Assembly: GCF_036226665.1 (NCBI RefSeq)
Contig: NZ_CP109007.1
Span: 4,380,501 to 4,444,500, forward strand
Length of the DNA stretch: 64,000 nt
Direction of reading: 5' to 3'
From: Streptomyces sp. NBC_00691
Lineage (GTDB): Bacteria; Actinomycetota; Actinomycetes; Streptomycetales; Streptomycetaceae
A program made the position numbers and the translations under genes. This document shows positions 18,074 to 26,590 of this stretch, in pieces. Below the pieces are notes generated by a model. The model was not told the DNA's origin. It made no database searches and saw only the letters and a program-made list of their open reading frames with translations. The number at the start of each line of letters is the position of its first letter. Position 1 is the first letter of the stretch.

Positions 18074-19013
18074 GGCTGGGCTCCTTGTCGGCGGTGAGGG
18101 TCAGGAAGACGTCGTCGAGCGTGGCCGTGTGCAGTCCGAAGCGGGAGATGTCCCGGCGCTCGGGGTCGAGGCCGTCGAGCAGTTCCCGCACGTGGGCGGC
18201 GGTGCCGTCGGTGGGGATGCCGAGCGTGCGGGTCTCGGGGTCGCGGGTCGCCGAGGGGCCCGTCCGGTCGGTGAGCCGCGCGTAGCCCGGCCCGTCGGAC
18301 GCCACGACGTCGAGGCGGTGGGCGGCGTACCGGGCCTTGAGTTCGGCGGGGGTGCCCTCGGCGAGGGTGCGGCCCGTGCCGAGGACCGTGATCCGGTCGG
18401 CGAGCCGGTCCGCCTCCTCCAGGTACTGGGTGGTGAGGAAGACCGTCGTGCCTGCGTCGGAGAGTTCGCGGACGGCCTGCCACAGCTCCTGGCGGCTGCG
18501 TGGGTCGAGTCCGGTGGTGGGTTCGTCGAGGAACATCACCTGGATCGTTCCGGGGTCGCGGACGAGACCGGCGGCGAGGTCCAGACGGCGGCGCATCCCG
18601 CCCGAGTACGTCTTCGTGAGGCGGCCGCCGGCCTCGGTAAGCCCGAAGCGGTCGAGGAGTCCGGCGGCGCGGCGGGCGGCGGCGGGGCGGGAGAGCCCGG
18701 AGAGCCGGGCCGCCGTCCAGAGGTTCTCGGAGCCGGTCTGGTTCTCGTCGACGGCGGCGAACTGTCCGGTGAGGCTGATCGCGCGGCGGACCCGGGAGCG
18801 CGCGGTGACGACGTCGTGCCCGGCCACGCGCGCGTGGCCGGCGTCGGGCGTGGTGAGGGTGGCGAGGATGCGGACGGCCGTGGTCTTTCCCGCGCCGTTG
18901 GGGCCGAGGAGAGCGAAGACGGTGCCGCGCGGGACGTGGAGGTCGAGGGCGTCGAGGACGCGGAGGTCTCCGTAGGTCTTGGTCAGGCCGGTGGCTTCGA
19001 TGGCCGGAGGCAT
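18066..19013 (-). CDS. ABC exporter ATP-binding protein (DrrA-like)
   Basis: A 315-aa ATPase. Walker A GPNGAGKTT (~36-44), signature segment YSGGMRRRLDLA (~135-146), Walker B FLDEPTTGLD and the C-terminal DUF4162-type extension are all present, as in daunorubicin-resistance DrrA. The start ATG at 19013 was chosen over a long upstream extension that is antisense to the TetR gene. Divergent from the TetR gene across a ~140-bp region containing palindromes, so repression by that TetR is likely. Confidence 0.92.
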   Translation of the reverse strand: MPPAIEATGLTKTYGDLRVLDALDLHVPRGTVFALLGPNGAGKTTAVRILATLTTPDAGHARVAGHDVVTARSRVRRAISLTGQFAAVDENQTGSENLWTAARLSGLSRPAAARRAAGLLDRFGLTEAGGRLTKTYSGGMRRRLDLAAGLVRDPGTIQVMFLDEPTTGLDPRSRQELWQAVRELSDAGTTVFLTTQYLEEADRLADRITVLGTGRTLAEGTPAELKARYAAHRLDVVASDGPGYARLTDRTGPSATRDPETRTLGIPTDGTAAHVRELLDGLDPERRDISRFGLHTATLDDVFLTLTADKEPSRV

Positions 19014-19070
19014 GGGTGCTCCTTGGGCGGGTGGGTGACGCGGGTGGGTGACGGGGTACGCCTCGATCCG

Positions 19071-19111
19071 TACTGCGTATGCCGTACGCGTTACTGCGTA
19101 AGGGTTACGCA
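19071..19111. promoter_or_regulatory. Candidate TetR operator in the ABC/TetR divergent region
   Basis: Two inverted repeats lie side by side: GCGTA-TGCCG-TACGC (19076-19090) and the perfect TGCGTAA-GGG-TTACGCA (19095-19111). The shared half-site TGCGTA suggests tandem binding of one regulator, presumably the adjacent TetR protein acting on both genes. Confidence 0.6.
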
Positions 19112-19152
19112 TTACTAGGATGGGCGTCAAGCGTGCGAGGTGGAGGCGGGTC

Positions 19153-19926
19153 ATGGCGGACGGCGGCAGGGGCGGCGAAGGTGAGGGCGGGAGCTTTCTC
19201 CCGCCGGGCATCGAGGCGGCCTGGGGGCTGCGGGAGCGCCCCTCGAAGGGGCCCAAGCCCGGTCTGACCCTGGACCGGATCGTCGACGCGGCCGTCTCCC
19301 TCGCCTCGGCCGAGGGGATCGGCGCCGTCTCCATGGGCCGGGTCGCCAAGGAGCTCGGCGCCTCGACCATGTCGCTCTACCGGTACGTCTCCGCCAAGAG
19401 CGAGCTGTACGTCCTCATGCAGGAGGCCGCCACCGGCGCCCCGCCCGAACTCTTCCCGCCCGGCACCGACTGGCGCGCGGCGCTGGAGGCCTGGGCCTGG
19501 GGGATCCGCGAGGTCTACCTCCGCAACCTCTGGCTGCTGCGGCTCCCCGTCTCGGGCCCGCCCGCGACGCCGAACCTGGTCGCCTGGTGGGAGCGGGCCC
19601 TCGTCGCCCTGCGGGACACCGGCCTCGACGCGGGCGCCAAGATCTCGGTGACCCTGCTGGTCGGTGGCTTCGTCCGGAGCGACGCCCTCGTCATGGCCGA
19701 CCTCGCCACCGTCATCGCCTCCGGGGACGCGGCCCCGGAGGAGGTCGTCGCCCGCTACGGCCGCACCCTGCGGCGGCTCGCCGACCCGGAGAGGTACCCG
19801 GAGGTGGCGCGCATGCTGGACTCGGGCGTGATGGACGAGGGCGACGCGCCCGAGGTCGAGTTCCGGTTCGGCCTCACCCGGATCCTGGACGGGGTCGCCG
19901 TGCTGGTGGAAGGGTGTGCCTCGTGA
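19153..19926 (+). CDS. TetR-family regulator (ABC exporter neighbour)
   Basis: A 257-aa TetR/AcrR regulator with TetR_C-type C-terminal domain. The HTH is at ~40-85 (IVDAAVSLASAEGIGAVSM, then AKELGASTMSLYRYV). A basic Gly-rich N-terminus of ~35 residues precedes it. ATG at 19153 has GGAGG upstream; an earlier in-frame start at 19120 is possible. Divergent from the DrrA-like gene; probably controls the exporter. The following TetR gene starts inside its stop codon. Confidence 0.87.
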   Translation: MADGGRGGEGEGGSFLPPGIEAAWGLRERPSKGPKPGLTLDRIVDAAVSLASAEGIGAVSMGRVAKELGASTMSLYRYVSAKSELYVLMQEAATGAPPELFPPGTDWRAALEAWAWGIREVYLRNLWLLRLPVSGPPATPNLVAWWERALVALRDTGLDAGAKISVTLLVGGFVRSDALVMADLATVIASGDAAPEEVVARYGRTLRRLADPERYPEVARMLDSGVMDEGDAPEVEFRFGLTRILDGVAVLVEGCAS

Positions 19927-20573
19927 GCGACGAGTCCGTCGCGGCCCCGGGGCTGCGCGAGCGGAAGAAGGAGCGGACCCGTCGGGCCCTGTCGGACGCG
20001 GCCGTCGCGCTCTTCCTGGAGCGCGGCTTCGACGCCGTCTCGGTCGCCGAGGTGGCGGCCGCCGCCGAGGTCTCGAAGCCGACCCTGTTCCGCTACTTCC
20101 CCGCCAAGGAGGACCTGGTCCTCCACCGGTTCGCCGATCACGAGGACGAGTCGGCCCGGGTGGTGGAGGCGGGCCGCCGTACCGGTGCGGACCCGCTCGA
20201 CGCGCTGTCCGCGCACCTGCTCGACGGCCTCGCCCGGCGCGACCCGGTCACCGGGCTCTGTGATCACCCGTCGGTCCTGGCGTACCTCCGGCTGCTGTAC
20301 GGCACGCCGGCCCTGGTCGGCCGCCTCCACGCGTACCGCGTGCGGTCGGAGGCGGCGCTGGCGGACGCGCTGGCCGCCGGTTCCGGGGGCCCGGGCGCGG
20401 ATCCGCTCCTCGCCCGGCTCGCCGCCGGGCAGATCGTGACCGTGCTCCGGGTCCTCGCGGAGGAGAACACGGCCCGGATCGCGGCCGGGGAGACGGCCGA
20501 CGCGGTGGAGGCGGACGCGGTGGCGGCGGCGGGGCTGGCGTTCCGGGCGCTGCGGGAGGGGCTTCCGTATTAG
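19923..20573 (+). CDS. TetR-family regulator, second in tandem
   Basis: 216 aa, GTG start overlapping the preceding stop by 4 nt (GTGA). HTH at ~15-60 (ALSDAAVALFLERGFDAVSV, AAEVSKPTLFRYFPAKEDL). The C-terminal half is an Ala/Leu-rich helical ligand domain. Two TetR regulators produced from one coupled transcript beside an ABC exporter are unusual; they may respond to different ligands or form a heteromeric pair. Its own target is unknown. Confidence 0.87.
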   Translation: MSDESVAAPGLRERKKERTRRALSDAAVALFLERGFDAVSVAEVAAAAEVSKPTLFRYFPAKEDLVLHRFADHEDESARVVEAGRRTGADPLDALSAHLLDGLARRDPVTGLCDHPSVLAYLRLLYGTPALVGRLHAYRVRSEAALADALAAGSGGPGADPLLARLAAGQIVTVLRVLAEENTARIAAGETADAVEADAVAAAGLAFRALREGLPY

Positions 20574-20622
20574 CGCGGATGGGCGGCGCGACGGGACACG
20601 GATCACGTAGACAAGTAAAAAA

Positions 20623-20651
20623 TGTAACCCGGTAACGTTTTCCGTTAGGCT
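20623..20651 (+). promoter_or_regulatory. Probable leaderless promoter of the helD gene
   Basis: A TAGGCT -10 (20646-20651) lies 7 nt before the ATG at 20659, and TGTAAC (20623-20628) is a possible -35 with a 17-nt spacer. No convincing ribosome binding site precedes the ATG. The AT-rich stretch just upstream contains TAACG-TTTTC-CGTTA. Confidence 0.45.
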
Positions 20652-20658
20652 TGTCGGA

Positions 20659-22695
20659 ATGACGTCACCGGAACTCGTACCCGACCCCGGCCTCGGCTCC
20701 CTCACCTCCGAGCTCGCTCGCGAACGCTGCCACCACGACGCCTGCCGCGCCGCCCTGATCCGGATGACCGAGGACGTCGCCGAACAGGTCGTCACCGGCG
20801 AGGACACCGCAGCGTCCGGCGCCGACGCCGAGGCGCTCGGCCGCCATCTGCGCAGCCGCGCGAAGGAGATGCGGGAGCAGCCGCCCGGGCCGCTGTTCTT
20901 CGGGCGCCTCGACCTCGACGACGGTCAGGTCCACCACATCGGCCGCCGCCGGATCGGCGAGGACCCGGCCGCCCCGCCCCTCGTCGTCGACTGGCGCGCG
21001 CCCGTCTCCCGCGCCTACTACCAGGCGGGCGCCCACGACCCGCAGGGCGTGCTGCGGCGCCGCCGCTTCGGCTGGGCCCCGTACAGCGAGGGCGCTTCGG
21101 AGGATCTGACCGCACTCGAGGACGAACGGCTCACGGCCGGCGGGGAGGTGACCGTCAGCGCGCTGCTCGCCGGCGAGATCGAGCGCCCCCGGGTGGGCCC
21201 GATGCGGGACATCGCGGCCACCATCCAGCCCGAGCAGGACGACCTCGTACGCTCCGGCCCGGCCGCCTCCCTGTGCGTGCAGGGCGCGCCCGGAACCGGC
21301 AAGACGGCCGTGGGCCTGCACCGGGCCGCGTACCTCCTCTACACCCATCCGCAGCGGATCCGGCGTTCCGGGCTGCTCGTCCTCGGCCCCCACCGCGCGT
21401 TCCTCGCGTACATCTCCGAGGTGCTGCCCTCGCTCGGCGAGACCGGTGTCCGCCAGGCGACCCTCGACGACGAGATCGCCCGGCACCCGGTCCGCGCCGA
21501 GGACGGCGAGGCGGCGGCCCGGGTCAAGCACGACGCCCGGATGGCGGAGGTGCTGCACCGCGCGCTGTACGGCAGGGTCGACCCGGCGCCCGCGGCGGAC
21601 CTCGCGGTGCCGGACGGCTCCTACCACTGGCGGCTGCCGGCCGGGCAGCTCGCCGCGATCGTCGCGGACGTACGGGAGGAGGCGCCGCCCTACGCGACGG
21701 GCCGCGAGCGGGTCCGCGCCCGGATCGTGCGGGAACTCCAGCTCCGGGCCGAGCGCCGGTGGGGGCCGATGGGCGCGGCCTGGGCGCGTCGGATCGAGCG
21801 GGCGCGGGCGGTGACGGCCTTCCTCGACGCGTGCTGGCCGAAGGCGGTGCCGGAGGAAGTGCTCGCGGCCTTCCTCGCCGACCCCTCCGACCCCGCCCTG
21901 ACGGCGGCCGAGCGGGCCGCCGTCCGCTGGGACCGGCCGCCGCGCTCGTACCGTTCGGCGCGCTGGACCGCCGCCGACCTGGTGCTCCTCGACGAGCTCG
22001 CGGGTCTGATCGAGCGGCCCGAGAGCTACGGCCATGTCGTCGTCGACGAGGCGCAGGACCTCTCGCCCATGGAGTGCCGGGCGATCGCCCGCCGCACCGA
22101 GTTCGGTTCGCTCACCGTGCTCGGCGACCTCGCCCAGGGCACCACCCCCTGGGCGGCCCGCGACTGGGACGGGCAACTGGCCCACCTGGGCAGGGCCGGG
22201 GCGCCCGTGGTGCCGCTGATCCTCGGCTACCGGGTCCCGGCCGCCATCGTGGACCTCGCCAACCGGCTCCTGCCGCACCTGGGCGTGGACGTGCCGGTGG
22301 GGCGTTCCGTCCGCAGGGACGGCGAGGTGACGGTCGTCCGGACGACGGACCGCCTCGATCTGACCGGCGCGACCGCCGGGGCCGTCCGCGCGGCGCTCGC
22401 GGCGGAGGGCTCGGTCGGGGTGATCACGGCCGACGGACTGGTGGGCCCGGTGACGGAGGCCGTACGGGGATGCGGGGCGGGGGAGCGGGTGACCGTGCTT
22501 CCCGCGACGGTCGTGAAGGGCCTGGAGTTCGACCATGTCGTCGTGGTCGAACCGGCCGCGATCGTGGCGGCCGGGACACGGGGACCGAACCGGCTGTACG
22601 TGGCGCTCACACGGGCGGTGTCACGGCTGACCCTGGTGCACGAGGCGGACCTTCCGGAGTGCCTGGCGGAGTCGACCGGCCGTAGAGCAGGGTGA
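20659..22695 (+). CDS. helD: HelD-family RNA polymerase-associated ATPase
   Basis: A 678-aa UvrD/Rep-like superfamily 1 protein. Walker A GAPGTGKTAVGLH (~210-222), Walker B VVVDEAQDLSPME (~462-474) and late motifs GLEFDHVVVVEP and LYVALTRA are present. The N-terminal region with the VVDWRAPVSRAYY signature is diagnostic of HelD rather than UvrD. HelD proteins free RNA polymerase from stalled or inhibited complexes; some actinobacterial members (HelR) protect against rifamycins. I saw no rifamycin-associated element upstream, so HelR identity is not supported. The 3' end overlaps the convergent WYL gene by 89 nt. Confidence 0.87.
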   Translation: MTSPELVPDPGLGSLTSELARERCHHDACRAALIRMTEDVAEQVVTGEDTAASGADAEALGRHLRSRAKEMREQPPGPLFFGRLDLDDGQVHHIGRRRIGEDPAAPPLVVDWRAPVSRAYYQAGAHDPQGVLRRRRFGWAPYSEGASEDLTALEDERLTAGGEVTVSALLAGEIERPRVGPMRDIAATIQPEQDDLVRSGPAASLCVQGAPGTGKTAVGLHRAAYLLYTHPQRIRRSGLLVLGPHRAFLAYISEVLPSLGETGVRQATLDDEIARHPVRAEDGEAAARVKHDARMAEVLHRALYGRVDPAPAADLAVPDGSYHWRLPAGQLAAIVADVREEAPPYATGRERVRARIVRELQLRAERRWGPMGAAWARRIERARAVTAFLDACWPKAVPEEVLAAFLADPSDPALTAAERAAVRWDRPPRSYRSARWTAADLVLLDELAGLIERPESYGHVVVDEAQDLSPMECRAIARRTEFGSLTVLGDLAQGTTPWAARDWDGQLAHLGRAGAPVVPLILGYRVPAAIVDLANRLLPHLGVDVPVGRSVRRDGEVTVVRTTDRLDLTGATAGAVRAALAAEGSVGVITADGLVGPVTEAVRGCGAGERVTVLPATVVKGLEFDHVVVVEPAAIVAAGTRGPNRLYVALTRAVSRLTLVHEADLPECLAESTGRRAG

Positions 22696-23614
22696 GTTCG
22701 GCTCCGATGCGGGCCAGGGCGGTACGGGCCTCCGGCGGGTCCAGGAGCTCCACGCGGCCGCCGAGGCCGGCCAGCCGGGCGGCGGCCGCCTCGGGGGAGG
22801 GCCCGTCGGCCTCGAAGGGGGCCCAGCCGTCCGCGGCCCGTTCCCCGTACCGTATCCGTCCGCCGAGCAGGCCTTCCAGGACCGGCTCCGTGCCGGGGGC
22901 GGCCCGGCCGCGTACCGTCACGGCGACCATCCGGTCCTCCATGCGGGCGGCGAGCGCGCGCCAGGCGGTGGGGAGGTCGAAGCCGTCGGGGCGTACGGCG
23001 GGGGCGCCGGTCTCGGTGACGGAGGCGACCCGGCTGATCCGGAAGGTCCGCAGGCCGTTCTCGGTGCCGGCGACGAGGTAGCGGACCCCGGACTTCGCGG
23101 CGATGCCGAGCGGCTGGACGGTGCGCTCGCGGGGTTCCCGGCCGGGGCGGGCGTATCCGATCCTGACCTCCCGCGCGTCGACCACCGCCCGCTGGAGCGG
23201 GGCCAGTCGCGCCTCCTCCGTCTCCGTGCCCGCCCAGTCCGTGCTGTCGGAGACGCCCGCGCGGGCCGCCGCCTCGGCGCCTTCCCTGAGGGTGGCGGGG
23301 AGGGCCCGCACGAGCTTCCGCAGGGCGGTCCTGGTCCGGGGGTCGGCGGCGGTGTCCGGTCCGGTGAGGAGGAAGAGCGCGCGGATCTCGGGGGCGGTGA
23401 GGCCGGTCAGATCGGTACGGGCTCCGCCGACGAGGGACCAGCCGCCGCCCTGGCCCGCCTGCGAGTACACCGGGATCCCGGAGCTCGCGAGAGCTTCGAG
23501 ATCCCGGCGTGCGGTGCGCTCGGACACCTCCAGTTCCGCGGCCAGTTCGGCGGCGGTGACGCGCTGCCGCGTCTGGAGGAAGAGCAGGGCGGCGACGAGT
23601 CGGTCGGCTCTCAT
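22607..23614 (-). CDS. WYL-domain (YafY-type) transcriptional regulator
   Basis: 335 aa: N-terminal HTH_11 domain (MRADRLVAALLFLQTRQRVTAAELAAELEVSERTARRDLEAL is its beginning; key segment SERTARRD ~31-38), WYL domain at ~140-210 (IGYARPGREPRERTVQPLG) and a WCX-like C-terminus. WYL domains sense nucleotides or other small ligands. ATGA overlap with the MFS exporter gene upstream suggests it is coupled to it. The last 89 nt overlap helD on the other strand. Confidence 0.88.
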   Translation of the reverse strand: MRADRLVAALLFLQTRQRVTAAELAAELEVSERTARRDLEALASSGIPVYSQAGQGGGWSLVGGARTDLTGLTAPEIRALFLLTGPDTAADPRTRTALRKLVRALPATLREGAEAAARAGVSDSTDWAGTETEEARLAPLQRAVVDAREVRIGYARPGREPRERTVQPLGIAAKSGVRYLVAGTENGLRTFRISRVASVTETGAPAVRPDGFDLPTAWRALAARMEDRMVAVTVRGRAAPGTEPVLEGLLGGRIRYGERAADGWAPFEADGPSPEAAAARLAGLGGRVELLDPPEARTALARIGAELTLLYGRSTPPGTPEGPPRAPGSAVTPPV

Positions 23615-25020
23615 ACCGCCATTGTCGCGGGGGACTTCGTCTTCGTCGCCGACTCCGGCGTGCCCGGCGTCCCCGGCTTCCCGGGGCGGCGCAGGACGGT
23701 GAAGGCGAGGGCCAGAGAGGCGAGCAGGAGGCCGGCGCCGACGGCGAAGGCCAGGTGGTAGCCGCCGGTCAGGGCCTCGGCGGCGGGCCGGCCGGCCGCG
23801 GCCAGCGACTCGGTGCGGGTGGCGGCGAGGGTGGAGAGGACCGCGATGCCGAGGGCCATGCCGATCTGCTGGGTGGTGTTGAAGAGACCGGAGGCGAGGC
23901 CCGCGTCCCGCTCCTCGGCGCCCGACATGGCGAGCGAGGTGAGGGCGGGGAGCGCCAGGCCGAAGCCGGCGGCGAGCAGCATGACGGGGAGCAGGTCGGT
24001 GACGTAGGAGGCGTGGACGGGGACGCGGGCCAGCAGGCCGAGGACGCCGACGAGCAGGACGAGGCCGGTGAGCAGGACGTTCCGTTCGCCGAAGCGGGCG
24101 ATGAGGCGGGCCGAGACGCCGAGGGAGACGGCGCCGATGACGGCCGCGGCGGGCAGCATCGCGAGACCGGTCTCGGCGGCCCCGTACCCGAGGACCTTCT
24201 GGAGGTAGAGCGCGACGAGGATCTGGAAGGAGAAGAGGGCGGCGACCATCAGCATCTGGACGGCGTTGGCGCCGGAGACGCTGCGGGAGCGGAGGATCCG
24301 AAGCGGCATGAGCGGGTTCGCGGTCCTCGCCTGGCGGACGAGGAAGCCGGCGAGGAGGGCGAGCGCCAGGGCTCCGAGGCCGAGGGTGTGCGCCGAACCG
24401 GCTCCGTGCTCCTCGATCTTGACGACGGCGTAGATACCGGTCATGAGGCCGGTCGTGACGAGCACCGCGCCGAGGACGTCGGCACCCGCCCTGAGTCCGA
24501 GGCCCTGGTCGGAGGGGAGGGCGCGGAGGGCCACGAAGAGGGTGGCGAGGCCGATGGGCAGGTTGATGAAGAAGATCCAGTTCCAGGTGAGGGCGTCGGT
24601 GAGGATGCCGCCGAGGACCTGGCCGAGGGAGGCGCCGGCGGCGCCGGTGAAGCTGAACACGGCGATGGCGCGGGCCCGTTCGCGCGGCACGGTGAAGAGC
24701 GTGACGAGGATGCCGAGGCCGACGGCGGAGGACATCGCGCTGCCGACGCCCTGGAGGAAGCGGGCGGCGATGAGGAGGCCGGGGGAGGCGGCTGCCCCGG
24801 CGAGGAGCGAGGCGGCGGTGAAGATCCCGGTGCCCGCGAGGAACATCCGCTTGCGGCCGATCAGGTCGCCGAGGCGGCCGGCGAGGAGGAGGAGCGAGCC
24901 GAAGGCGATCAGATAGGCGTTGACCACCCAGCTGAGGCCGGCCGGGGTGAAGCCGAGGTCGCTCTGGATGGCGGGCATCGCGACGGTGACGATGCTGCCG
25001 TCGAGGATCGTCATGAGCAT
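23611..25020 (-). CDS. MFS drug-resistance exporter (DHA2-like); 5' end uncertain
   Basis: A 14-helix EmrB/QacA-type transporter, about 470-495 aa. Signatures include LDGSIVTVAMPAIQ (helix 1, motif D1), GRLGDLIGRKRMFL (motif A) and GSAMSSAVGLGIL with an LGQVLGGILTD motif C region. The earliest in-frame ATG is at 25020, inside helix 1. A GTG at 25100 with a good ribosome binding site (AACAGGAG) would give the full N-terminus but is out of frame by one base. Transcribed after a MarR gene and coupled to a WYL regulator by ATGA. Confidence 0.85.
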   Translation of the reverse strand: MLMTILDGSIVTVAMPAIQSDLGFTPAGLSWVVNAYLIAFGSLLLLAGRLGDLIGRKRMFLAGTGIFTAASLLAGAAASPGLLIAARFLQGVGSAMSSAVGLGILVTLFTVPRERARAIAVFSFTGAAGASLGQVLGGILTDALTWNWIFFINLPIGLATLFVALRALPSDQGLGLRAGADVLGAVLVTTGLMTGIYAVVKIEEHGAGSAHTLGLGALALALLAGFLVRQARTANPLMPLRILRSRSVSGANAVQMLMVAALFSFQILVALYLQKVLGYGAAETGLAMLPAAAVIGAVSLGVSARLIARFGERNVLLTGLVLLVGVLGLLARVPVHASYVTDLLPVMLLAAGFGLALPALTSLAMSGAEERDAGLASGLFNTTQQIGMALGIAVLSTLAATRTESLAAAGRPAAEALTGGYHLAFAVGAGLLLASLALAFTVLRRPGKPGTPGTPESATKTKSPATMAV

Positions 25021-25247
25021 GCCGGTGGCGAGGACGCCGAGGGCGAGCTGTCGGGAGCGGGAGTGGGGGAGGCGGGGGAGGTGCGCGGGGCTGTGGGCAC
25101 GGGGATCACTCCTGTTCGGTGGAGCCGACAGGAGTGACGCTAGCAGAAGGTTTTGTTGCAGACTATTTTTTACGGAACGAGTTTGGGGGGTGACGTGTTC
25201 GCTGTGCGTCCGCCGCGCGTGCGCCGTGCGCCTGTCGCGCGTCCGCC

Positions 25248-25733
25248 TCAGCCGCGCTGACGAGCCCGCCGGGCCGGCCTCGGGCTCTCGGCCGGAGTCT
25301 CCAGATGGCCGGTGGTCAGCAGGTTCAGGGCCTTCAGCAGGGCGGCGCGCGCATCGTCGGGGAGGGAGGCGAGAGCGCTCTCGTGGACCCCGTCGACGAT
25401 CTTCTGACTCTCCTGGGCGAGCTCGGCTCCCGCCTCGGTCACGGCGATGATCCGCGCACGCCGGTCGGTGCTCGACGGCCGGCGCTCCGCGAGCCCCGCC
25501 TTCTCCAGGGCGTCGACCGTGACGACCATGGTCGTCTTGTCCATGTCCCCGATCTCCGCGAGCTGGGCCTGGGTGCGCTCCTCCTCCAGGGCGTGGACGA
25601 GGACGCAGTGCATCCGGGGGGTGAGCCCGATCGCGTCGAGCGCGGCGGTCATCCGGGTCCGCAAGACGTGACTGGTGTGATCGAGCAGGTAGGAGAGGTC
25701 GGGCTCGGTGCGGGTGGGCGCCATGGCGGTCAT
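25248..25733 (-). CDS. MarR-family regulator
   Basis: A 161-aa winged-helix regulator: QAQLAEIGDMDKTTMVVTVDALEKAGLAERR (beginning of the HTH and recognition helix, ~55-85) and the wing STDRRARIIAVTEAG. The C-terminal tail is basic and Pro-rich. It lies directly upstream of the MFS exporter on the same strand, with a 147-bp gap containing an AT-rich stretch, so it probably represses the exporter until a toxic ligand is bound. Start at 25733; an ATG at 25724 is also possible. Confidence 0.88.
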   Translation of the reverse strand: MTAMAPTRTEPDLSYLLDHTSHVLRTRMTAALDAIGLTPRMHCVLVHALEEERTQAQLAEIGDMDKTTMVVTVDALEKAGLAERRPSSTDRRARIIAVTEAGAELAQESQKIVDGVHESALASLPDDARAALLKALNLLTTGHLETPAESPRPARRARQRG

Positions 25734-25819
25734 GCCTGCCAGGGTAACGAGGATCGATCCGTGACGGATTGTCGCGAAGCGGACGAGTGGGCCGCGGCGG
25801 GCCCGGCCAGGATGGATCC

Positions 25820-26299
25820 ATGGTGACCCCGCTGCTCTTCCTGGACGTCGACGGCCCGCTCATCCCCTTCGGGGCGGTCGGGGGGCGGTACCCGGCGTAC
25901 GCACCGTCACCGCCCCCGTCGGTGAGCCCGCTCCTCGCGCGGCTCGACCCCGCGCAGGGACCGCGGCTCGCGGCGCTCCCGTACGCGCTCGTCTGGGCGA
26001 CGACCTGGGAGGACGAGGCGAACGCCTGGGTCGCGCCCCGCCTCGGGCTTCCACCGCTGCCCCTGGTCCGGTGGCCCGAGGGCGGGCCCGAGCCCGCGCC
26101 CGGGGTGCACTGGAAGGCGCCGGGGCTCGTGGCCTGGGCCGACGGGCGGCCGTTCGCCTGGGTCGACGACGAGATCGGCGCGGCCGACCGCGACTGGGTG
26201 GCCGCCCACCATCCCGGCCGCGCACTGCTCCACCGGGTGGATCCCCGGCGGGGGCTCAGGGCGCCGGACTTCGCGGCGCTCGCCGCCTGGGTGGGGTGA
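25820..26299 (+). CDS. HAD-like hydrolase domain protein
   Basis: A 159-aa protein beginning MVTPLLFLDVDGPLIPFG: the DxDG motif I of the HAD superfamily with a likely nucleophile Asp. A second acidic motif, WVDDEIG (~113-119), resembles motif IV. The cap is minimal. Such small HAD-domain proteins are frequent in Streptomyces; no substrate is known. ATG at 25820, GTG 25823 as alternative. A remarkable 24-bp hairpin follows the gene. Confidence 0.8.
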   Translation: MVTPLLFLDVDGPLIPFGAVGGRYPAYAPSPPPSVSPLLARLDPAQGPRLAALPYALVWATTWEDEANAWVAPRLGLPPLPLVRWPEGGPEPAPGVHWKAPGLVAWADGRPFAWVDDEIGAADRDWVAAHHPGRALLHRVDPRRGLRAPDFAALAAWVG

Positions 26300-26302
26300 A
26301 CA

Positions 26303-26354
26303 GCGACCCTCGTATCACCCCACACCGAACGGTGTGGGGTGATACGAGGGTCGC
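26303..26354 (+). terminator. Exceptionally long perfect hairpin terminator
   Basis: Arms of 24 bp (26303-26326 and 26331-26354), fully complementary, with a GAAC tetraloop, starting 4 nt after the HAD gene stop. It is the longest perfect stem I noticed in the window. Confidence 0.85.
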
Positions 26355-26590
26355 CCCGCCGACCTCTCGTGTCATCTGCCGGTACGGCGGGCGGGTCGGC
26401 GCCACGGAGGTCCTCGGCGTCGGCATCTCCGTCGAGAGGATCGCCGCGGCGCGGGAGTTCGAGGAAGGCGAACCGCTGGGCGGGATGCGCTACGAGACTG
26501 GGTGCCGCTGGAGGTGTCGGAGGCGCGCGACGTCTCCGTCCCGGCGGCGGGCGTGCCGGTCCGCCCGAGGCCGACAGGGTGTCGTGGACG
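26355..26590. other. Gap with possible decayed coding sequence
   Basis: 236 bp between the HAD terminator and the VOC gene. Short coding-like stretches (for example GVGISVERIAAAREFEEGE on the plus strand) are interrupted and match nothing I recognise; it may be a gene remnant. Confidence 0.3.

Noticed and set aside
20574-20658. Possible rifamycin-associated element upstream of helD
   Set aside because: I looked for the GC-rich palindrome typical of that element and did not find it; the region is AT-rich instead.
20665-22536. 623-aa minus-strand open frame
   Set aside because: Antisense to helD, which has intact Walker motifs.
23755-25137. 460-aa plus-strand open frame rich in Glu and Gly
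   Set aside because: Mirror of the MFS exporter; no start context and typical shadow composition.
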